Origin: Acidobacteriota bacterium
GTDB taxonomy: Bacteria > Acidobacteriota > Blastocatellia > Pyrinomonadales > Pyrinomonadaceae
Length of the DNA: 64,000 bases
Direction of reading: 5' to 3'
Assembly: GCA_003385635.1 (NCBI GenBank)
Contig: QQUY01000001.1
Location: 1,527,001-1,591,000 of the forward strand
Shown: positions 63,578 to 64,000 of the stretch, piece by piece
Position numbering within the stretch: position 1 is the first letter of the stretch
How the letters are laid out: each line of letters starts with the position of its first letter
Position numbers and translations under genes: made by a program
The notes under the pieces: model-generated
What the model saw: the letters and a program-made list of their open reading frames with translations, nothing else
Told to the model about the DNA's origin: nothing
The model's database searches: none

Positions 63578-64000
63578 TTAGGCAACCGAAGTGACCGCCA
63601 GACTCCTAACCGAACTTTTTGAGTGCTTGAAACAAAGATCCTTTACCGTCTGGACCACGTGGTCCATCTCAATCTCGTTCATCGCAGAGAATATCGGCAG
63701 GCTGATTATCTCCTTCCAGAGCTGAGAAGCCGAGGGGCAGTGATTGTCCGACCAGCCAAGCCGCTCACGGTACAGCGGATGCTTGTGAAGCGGACGCCAG
63801 TGAACAGAGGTTCCGACGTTGTTCTTGTTAAGGTCATCGATGAACTCGTTCCGGTCAACCTTGAGCATCGGAAGCTTGAGCCGTATCGGGAATAGATGCC
63901 ACGAGTGTATCCGGTTCTCGTTTTCAGGCGGCAAACCGATCTCTTCGATTGAGCCAAGTTCGCTTAGGAAATATCTCGCCACGTCTTCACGCTGCTTGCG
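63578..64000 (-). CDS. DegT/DnrJ/EryC1-type sugar aminotransferase, C-terminal part (cut by window end)
   Basis: The frame is open to the window edge at 64000; only about 140 C-terminal residues are present. HSWHLFPIRL, NNVGTSVHWRPLHKHPLYRE, CPSASQLWKEIISLPIFSAM and EIEMDHVVQTV are the conserved C-terminal blocks of PLP-dependent nucleotide-sugar aminotransferases (PglE/ArnB group). The PLP lysine would lie outside the window. It is 13 nt upstream of the PglC-like gene, a common pair in bacillosamine-type pathways. Confidence 0.9.
   Translation of the reverse strand, partial: RKQREDVARYFLSELGSIEEIGLPPENENRIHSWHLFPIRLKLPMLKVDRNEFIDDLNKNNVGTSVHWRPLHKHPLYRERLGWSDNHCPSASQLWKEIISLPIFSAMNEIEMDHVVQTVKDLCFKHSKSSVRSLAVTSVA

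Overview
The window is a stretch of a Gram-negative bacterial chromosome of roughly 50-55% GC. It carries an LPS-export permease, ADP-heptose-type sugar enzymes, Wza/Wzc export and lipoprotein signals. The gene set best fits an Acidobacteriota (Blastocatellia-like) genome: a fused LptF-LptG permease, a PqqD/HPr-kinase-like cassette, short AccA, NamZ and heptanucleotide repeats. The phylum call is an inference from gene content; no rRNA gene is present to confirm it.

Layout. 1-8 kb: a universal stress protein, a MarR regulator divergent from a pirin, two small unknown genes, then a leftward operon hslV-hslU-FN3 lipoprotein-FAA hydrolase-transaldolase with a near-leaderless promoter. 8-13 kb: rightward namZ, two small membrane proteins, recO and a single-chain LptF-LptG, ending in heptamer arrays and a palindromic element. 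13-16 kb: leftward metK and ahcY with their promoter and terminators. 16-18 kb: a rightward three-gene cassette of a domain-swapped photolyase-like flavoprotein, a flavin reductase and a DUF2256 zinc-ribbon protein. 18-29 kb: housekeeping genes (parAB, bifunctional nuclease, miaB, dnaE, accA, ssb, a beta-propeller protein, DUF465, rimI, tsaB).

29.7-53.7 kb is a large, mostly leftward surface-polysaccharide locus. It holds wza, wzc, glycosyltransferases, flippase, polymerase, methyltransferases and heptose precursor genes, including a fused cytidylyltransferase-GmhA. It also holds a three-gene UDP-6-deoxy-L-HexNAc pathway, a WecA/TagO-like initiating transferase, and an oppositely oriented GDP-fucose pair (fcl, gmd). 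At its distal end is a compact cassette: two HPr-kinase-like P-loop proteins flank a gene that fuses a PqqD (peptide-recognition) domain to a twin-arginine-like signal and an 8-cysteine tail; a nucleotidyltransferase-family gene follows. This cassette is the best candidate for a poorly described system: a peptide that may carry its own recognition domain, be modified in the cytosol and be exported.

53.9-64 kb: mutS, a NagZ-type hexosaminidase and a peptide-binding lipoprotein (with namZ these suggest muropeptide recycling). These are followed by tRNA-Gly and two tRNA-Cys genes separated by an inverted-repeat element and heptamer repeats. A second leftward glycan operon closes the window: aminotransferase (cut by the window edge), PglC-like transferase, O-antigen ligase-like protein and a TPR protein.
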